A DNA stretch of 64,000 nucleotides from Bacillota bacterium (GTDB lineage: Bacteria > Bacillota_A > Clostridia > Lachnospirales > Lachnospiraceae). Below the pieces are notes generated by a model, which did not search any database, had not been told where the DNA came from, and worked only from the letters and a program-made list of their open reading frames with translations. The stretch is from NCBI GenBank assembly GCA_023443625.1, contig JAEZTQ010000079.1:62001-126000 (forward strand). The letters run 5' to 3'. The position numbers were made by a program, and so were the translations under genes. This document shows, one piece after another, positions 60,334 through 64,000 of this stretch; the stretch's first letter is position 1; every line of letters starts with the position of its first letter.

Positions 60334-61509
60334 ATGGTGCAAAGGAAATTAGATAGACTTTCCGCTGTTATTCAAAAGGAGATAGACGCCGGACTCATCA
60401 GTGGGGCCGTAATTAAAGTATTACATAAGAATGAAACATGTTATCAGCAGGAATTTGGTTTGGCAGATTTGGAGAATAAAAATCCTTTACAAAGAAATAG
60501 TATCTTTCGCATTCACTCCATGACAAAGCCTATCACAGCGGTAGCAACCATGATACTTGTGGAGAGAGGATTGCTTACCCTCCTTTCCCCTGTTTCTAAT
60601 TATCTGGAAGGATTTAAGAATCAGAAAGTATTAACCAAAGAAGGCCTTGTGGCTGTGAATAAAGAGGTTACTATTCAGGAACTACTGAATATGACTTCCG
60701 GTGTTGTATATCCCGATGAAAGCTTTGAAGCAGGAAAGCTTATGGGAGAACTCTTTGCAGAAGTTGAGGCAGCACATCATAAGGGTAACCCTGTTAATAC
60801 CCTGGATTTTTGCAATAGAATTGGACAGATGCCTTTGGAATTTCAGCCAGGAACAAGTTGGCGTTATGGTGCATCAGCGGATATTCTTGGAGCTGTTATC
60901 GAAGTGGTATCAGGTAAGAAATATAGTGAGTTCTTACAGGAAGAGATATTTACTCCCTTACATATGATAGATACAGCTTTCTATGTGCCCAAAGAAAAAC
61001 AGGATAGATTTGCGACCATATATGATTACAAGGCAGATAGCATGAGATTAGAACAATTTAGGGGAGATTTTCTTGCTTTATTTGATTATGCGGAGCCCCC
61101 AACTTTTGAATCTGGAGGAGCGGGGCTGGTATCTACCATCCATGACTATTCTAACTTTGCTTCCATGCTTGTAAATGGAGGAACCTATGAGGGAAGCCGC
61201 ATTCTTGGTAGAAAAACTGTGGAATATCTAGCCACACCTCAATTAACGAATGAACAGCTTGCAGCTTACAACTGGGATTCCTTATATGGATATAACTATG
61301 CTAATCTCATGCGGACGATGGTAGATAAAGCAAAAGCTACCAGCAATGGAACCATGGGTGAGTTTGGTTGGGACGGCTGGGGAGGTTGTTATTTTCTGGT
61401 TGATCCAATAGAAGAACTGGTCATGGTATATATGGTCCAAAGATGTGGTGGTTCTGGCCCTGAATATATGAGAAAACTAAGAAATATTATTTATGGGGCG
61501 TTAGATTAG
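60334..61509 (+). CDS. Serine beta-lactamase-fold hydrolase
   Basis: 391 residues of the class C beta-lactamase/esterase family. The nucleophile is in HSMTKPITAV (SxxK), the second motif is in WRYGASADILGAVIE (Tyr), and GWDGWGGCYF stands for the third. There is no signal peptide, so it is cytoplasmic: probably an esterase or peptidase rather than a resistance enzyme. ATG 60334 has AGGGGG seven bases upstream. It is followed by a strong terminator. Any link to the glycan locus before it is unproven. Confidence 0.9.
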   Translation: MVQRKLDRLSAVIQKEIDAGLISGAVIKVLHKNETCYQQEFGLADLENKNPLQRNSIFRIHSMTKPITAVATMILVERGLLTLLSPVSNYLEGFKNQKVLTKEGLVAVNKEVTIQELLNMTSGVVYPDESFEAGKLMGELFAEVEAAHHKGNPVNTLDFCNRIGQMPLEFQPGTSWRYGASADILGAVIEVVSGKKYSEFLQEEIFTPLHMIDTAFYVPKEKQDRFATIYDYKADSMRLEQFRGDFLALFDYAEPPTFESGGAGLVSTIHDYSNFASMLVNGGTYEGSRILGRKTVEYLATPQLTNEQLAAYNWDSLYGYNYANLMRTMVDKAKATSNGTMGEFGWDGWGGCYFLVDPIEELVMVYMVQRCGGSGPEYMRKLRNIIYGALD

Positions 61510-61572
61510 AATAGACAAAGATGATAAGGTAGTAAATATATTAAGTAAATGCTTATAAGCAGGAGCCTATTT

Positions 61573-61629
61573 AGCTCCCCTTTAAAATAAACAGATAAGT
61601 TTTAACTCTGTTTATCTTGAAGGGGAGCT
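61573..61629. terminator. Strong terminator after the hydrolase gene
   Basis: AGCTCCCCTT (61573-61582) pairs with AAGGGGAGCT (61620-61629), with an inner ATAAACAGA/TCTGTTTAT stem. TTTTATT follows. It separates the hydrolase from a convergent gene and could serve both. Confidence 0.85.
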
Positions 61630-61688
61630 TTTATTAAGGAAACAGCTACCTTTAAGTATTACTCTAGAGCCCAGTTCTCATATATTTC

Positions 61689-62120
61689 TTATAGATAAAT
61701 AAGTAGCTTATTCATAAAATCCTGCTCTATACTAACAAGCTTTTTTGCTAAATCCATACTTTCCTTGGAAGCAGTCTTGTACTTATTAATATACTCACTA
61801 ACGGATTTTATCCCCATGTTACAACCATCGATCATTATATCCGCTATTTTATGGGAATCATCATTCATCATTAGTTTTACTTCTGTACTAATCCATGAAA
61901 ATGCTTTTGCCATTGGTTTTGGGTCTTTTTCTTCTTCCTTAAGTTCATTTAGCATCTGATGACATTCATCACCTACTTTTATGTGCTTATCATTGAATTC
62001 ATTAATTAAAGCTTTTAGACCTTCATCACTTATATAAGGCTGTACCTGTTCCATGCTATTGGTTGCTGATTTACAGCCTGCATTGCATCCTTTTAATAGC
62101 TTTATAGTATCTTCATTCAT
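61689..62120 (-). CDS. DUF2383 ferritin-like four-helix protein
   Basis: 143 residues, all helical. The pattern LLKGCNAGCKSATNSMEQV, then FNDKHIKVGDECHQML and MIDGCNMGIKSVSEYINKY resembles the DUF2383 / PA2169-type four-helix bundle, with possible metal ligands Glu and His. ATG 62120 follows AAAGGATACTACT. Relatives are often stress-linked, but the function is unknown. Four cysteines in the core helices are unusual and may bind metal. Confidence 0.75.
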   Translation of the reverse strand: MNEDTIKLLKGCNAGCKSATNSMEQVQPYISDEGLKALINEFNDKHIKVGDECHQMLNELKEEEKDPKPMAKAFSWISTEVKLMMNDDSHKIADIMIDGCNMGIKSVSEYINKYKTASKESMDLAKKLVSIEQDFMNKLLIYL

Positions 62121-62422
62121 AGTAGTATCCTTTCTTATAGCTTTTAGTTTTAATATGATAAAATACATGCTTTTTTATGCATTAAATCAAGAAGGCTCCT
62201 ATACTTGGCATACTAATGTTTATCCTCATTTTAATGTTTTGTAGTTTTAAGAAACAACCCTGCAGATACAGTATTAATTAATAGAAAAGCAATAGATGAA
62301 ATAATATTTTTAGGAAATATAATTAGATAATGAAGAAAAAACTCAATAAAATACCATGGTTCTGCCGATAAATAGGATATACGTAATAATGGAATATTTA
62401 TCTAGGATCAAGGAGGATTAAT
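62121..62422. other. Divergent intergenic region with sigma-28-like site
   Basis: About 300 bases between divergent genes. It holds GCCGATAA (62364-62371), described separately, and AGGAGG before the next gene. A short run ACATGCTTTTTTATGCATT (62164-62182) is weakly palindromic. No gene is supported. Confidence 0.5.
62347..62371 (+). promoter_or_regulatory. Sigma-28 (SigD/FliA)-like promoter
   Basis: TAAA (62347-62350), 13 bases, GCCGATAA (62364-62371). The -10 box is a full match to the flagellar sigma consensus; the spacer is two bases shorter than the usual 15. It lies about 50 bases before the gene start. Confidence 0.45.
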
Positions 62423-62968
62423 ATGTGGATAGCAGATGCAGGTAAAGTGAGAGAACTTAATGATATGATCAATGTCCAAAAAAGAGAAGTTACGCTAGAG
62501 GAAATGGAATATCTAAAGGCTAATCAAGATAAAGTTGAGAAAGATATAAATAATTCTAGAACGGGTATTTCATTGGACATTTCTCAACAAGCAAAGGAAA
62601 TGTATCAAAGGCAATTTGAACGTTTAAAAGAGACTACAAAGAAGCAAGAAGAAGGATTCTCGGAATTGGGTAAAATATTGGAAATAGCTCGTAGGATATC
62701 TAGGGGTGATAAAGTTCCTCCTACGGATGAGAAAAAGCTTATTGAGTATAGTTCAGAGTTGTATCAAACCTCAAAGGCAGCGGCGGCACTTCACAAAAAT
62801 GAAAAACAGAAAGAACATGATGCTCTATTCGATGAAGAAGAGAATAGAGATCTTAATGAAAAGATACGTCAATTAAACTCTGAAGAGGGTACAGAAGATG
62901 GGAATTTATCTATATCTTCATCTACGCAAGGTATTGTCATTGATGTCAATATAACTGGGACAAAGTAG
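62423..62968 (+). CDS. Unrecognised helical protein
   Basis: 181 residues, hydrophilic, no signal peptide or membrane segment. It is mostly helical and charged (EEMEYLKANQDKVEKDI, MYQRQFERLKETTKKQEEG). A central block ISRGDKVPPTDEKKLIEYSS followed by ELYQTSKAAAALH looks conserved rather than low-complexity. I cannot name the family. AAGGAGG precedes ATG 62423. The sigma-28-like promoter suggests expression with motility genes. The terminator stem begins inside the last codons. Confidence 0.75.
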   Translation: MWIADAGKVRELNDMINVQKREVTLEEMEYLKANQDKVEKDINNSRTGISLDISQQAKEMYQRQFERLKETTKKQEEGFSELGKILEIARRISRGDKVPPTDEKKLIEYSSELYQTSKAAAALHKNEKQKEHDALFDEEENRDLNEKIRQLNSEEGTEDGNLSISSSTQGIVIDVNITGTK

Positions 62969-62990
62969 CTCCGTTGGAGCTTTTGTCCCA
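62956..62990 (+). terminator. Terminator overlapping the gene end
   Basis: TGGGACAAAGTAGCTCC (62956-62972) pairs with GGAGCTTTTGTCCCA (62976-62990) with a GT-rich internal bulge and a three-base loop. The stop codon lies in the 5' arm. CTTTATATTTT follows. Confidence 0.75.
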
Positions 62991-62998
62991 CTTTATAT

Positions 62999-63025
62999 TT
63001 TCATAAGAAATTGCGTCCTATGAAA
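62999..63025. repeat. AATTGCG-loop hairpin, copy 2
   Basis: TTTCATAAGA (62999-63008) and TCCTATGAAA (63016-63025) pair with one A-C mismatch around the loop AATTGCG, the same loop as at 28425-28431. As in copy 1, it follows a terminator directly and is trailed by TAAAAAT. Confidence 0.7.
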
Positions 63026-63144
63026 TAAAAATCAAAGATATTTAAAAAACCCATTGCTATTTGTACGTCGTTGTGGTAGTATGGTAAAGTGTTAATACAT
63101 AAAAGTAAATAAATGGATGAATATAAGAAAATGGAGGAGAAATA

Positions 63145-63921
63145 ATGAAAAAGTTAATTGGCTTATTCATGATAACAATGATGGTGCTTAGCTTAGCAGC
63201 ATGTAAAAAGGAAAGTGATGACAAGAAATTTGTACTTGGACTGGATGCAACTTTTGCTCCTATGGGATTTACCGATGCTAATGGTGAGATTGTTGGTTTT
63301 GATATTGATCTTGCTAAGGCAGTATGTGATAAACTTGGATATGAATTCTCAACACAGTCTATTGTATGGGATAATAAAGTGAATGAATTGGAAACAAAGA
63401 ATGTGGATTGCATCTGGAACGGGCTTTCCTATACAGAAAAAAATGATCAGCAGATGACATTATCCCCTTCCTATTTAAAGAATGACATTTCCTTAGTTGT
63501 CGCTAGTAGTAGTGATATTCAATCTATGGAGGATATGGCTGGTAAGAAACTTGCTGTACAGGGAGGTTCAGCAGCGGAAGAGACCTTAAACAATGAAGAA
63601 TCCAAAGCATTTAAAGATTCATTAACACAGATTAGTCCTTTTGATGATTATAATATTGCTTTAATGGATATGGAGACTGGAAACTCAGATGCAGTCTTAA
63701 TGGATACGATCATGGCTAATTACATGATTAATGAATTGGGTAAAGATTATAAAGTAGTAAACGATACTCTTTTAGAGGACCTGTATGTTATAGGTTTTCG
63801 TAAGGATGATCAAGCTTTATGTGATAAAGTCTGGAATGCGCTGAAAGAACTGAAAGCAGATGGAACGATTGAAGAGATTTCAACCAAATGGTTTGGTTCT
63901 GACATAACAACAATTCAATAG
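63145..63921 (+). CDS. Amino-acid ABC transporter substrate-binding lipoprotein
   Basis: 258 residues, solute-binding family 3. The signal peptide ends in LSLAAC with the lipid-anchored Cys at residue 20. The mature protein begins with KFVLGLDATFAPMGFTDANG and EIVGFDIDLAKAVCDKLGY, the standard polar amino acid binding pattern. It should bind an amino acid outside the cell and pass it to a permease. A terminator lies right after, so the permease and ATPase genes, if downstream, need readthrough or are elsewhere. GGAGG lies upstream of the ATG. Confidence 0.93.
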   Translation: MKKLIGLFMITMMVLSLAACKKESDDKKFVLGLDATFAPMGFTDANGEIVGFDIDLAKAVCDKLGYEFSTQSIVWDNKVNELETKNVDCIWNGLSYTEKNDQQMTLSPSYLKNDISLVVASSSDIQSMEDMAGKKLAVQGGSAAEETLNNEESKAFKDSLTQISPFDDYNIALMDMETGNSDAVLMDTIMANYMINELGKDYKVVNDTLLEDLYVIGFRKDDQALCDKVWNALKELKADGTIEEISTKWFGSDITTIQ

Positions 63922-63948
63922 AGTTCGCTTTCCACTGACCTAGAGGGG

Positions 63949-63985
63949 CTATCTGCAGGATGTTATGCTGCAGGTAGTCTTTTTT
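63949..63985 (+). terminator. Terminator after the binding-protein gene
   Basis: CTATCTGCAG (63949-63958) pairs with CTGCAGGTAG (63968-63977), with one G-T pair, then TCTTTTTTTC. Typical of the partial terminators between a binding protein and its permease, or a true operon end. Confidence 0.8.
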
Positions 63986-64000
63986 TCTTTTATTATCAGA

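Overview
The window looks like chromosomal DNA of an anaerobic, endospore-forming, low-GC Firmicute, most likely a Lachnospiraceae (Clostridium cluster XIVa) member. The evidence is the combination of a GerA-type germinant receptor operon, pyruvate:ferredoxin oxidoreductase, desulfoferrodoxin and rubrerythrin, a V-type ATPase operon, and AT-rich coding with strong GGAGG ribosome binding sites. I saw no rRNA, tRNA or CRISPR array. No species can be named from sequence reading alone.

Layout. 1-4250: the end of a tryptophan operon in the order trpC(partial)-F-B-A-D, closed by a cluster of palindromes. 4398-6678 (minus): an ABC-2 exporter pair with its own double-HTH MerR regulator; both units are preceded by a similar operator-like dyad. 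6840-9506 (minus): a calcium-type P-ATPase. 10115-12011 (plus): desulfoferrodoxin and an MscS channel. 12485-21154 (minus): a nine-gene V-type ATPase operon, transcribed G-C-I-K-F-E-A-B-D. 21350-22945: an IS1634-like transposase that seems to have lost a catalytic Asp. 23403-28931: a LacI regulator, rubrerythrin, a FabK/nitronate-monooxygenase-like flavoprotein with a FabT-like box in its leader, an APC permease and a small putative spore-surface protein. 29027-32590: PFOR. 32921-36871: a gerA-gerC-(small two-TM protein)-gerB operon. 36918-38858 (minus): an M23 peptidase and a DUF421 membrane protein.

39214-60276 is a surface polysaccharide locus. It has a clear promoter, then a small zinc-ribbon protein, a polyprenyl-phosphate sugar-1-P transferase (initiation), an SDR epimerase and two glycosyltransferases. 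Next come rfbA-rfbC-rfbB (dTDP-4-keto-rhamnose supply, with no rfbD in the window) and a Wzm/Wzt ABC exporter. A 1613-residue fusion follows: methyltransferase, beta module, heptad-repeat helix, then three glycosyltransferase domains. A GT2 / GtrA / UDP-galactopyranose mutase / GT-C set and a CapD/PglF-type dehydratase complete the locus. I read it as an ABC-exported, probably rhamnose-based glycan. The giant protein would polymerise the chain, set its length and cap it, and the second module would add side sugars (possibly galactofuranose) outside the membrane.

60334-64000: a serine beta-lactamase-fold hydrolase, a DUF2383 ferritin-like protein, an unrecognised helical protein behind a sigma-28-like promoter, and an amino-acid-type solute-binding lipoprotein.

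The strongest candidates for something new are: the giant fusion with an in-frame 21-bp tandem repeat in its helical segment; the related beta module that also sits on the Wzm permease; a family of hairpins with an invariant AATTGCG loop; and the FabT-like site before the flavoprotein gene.
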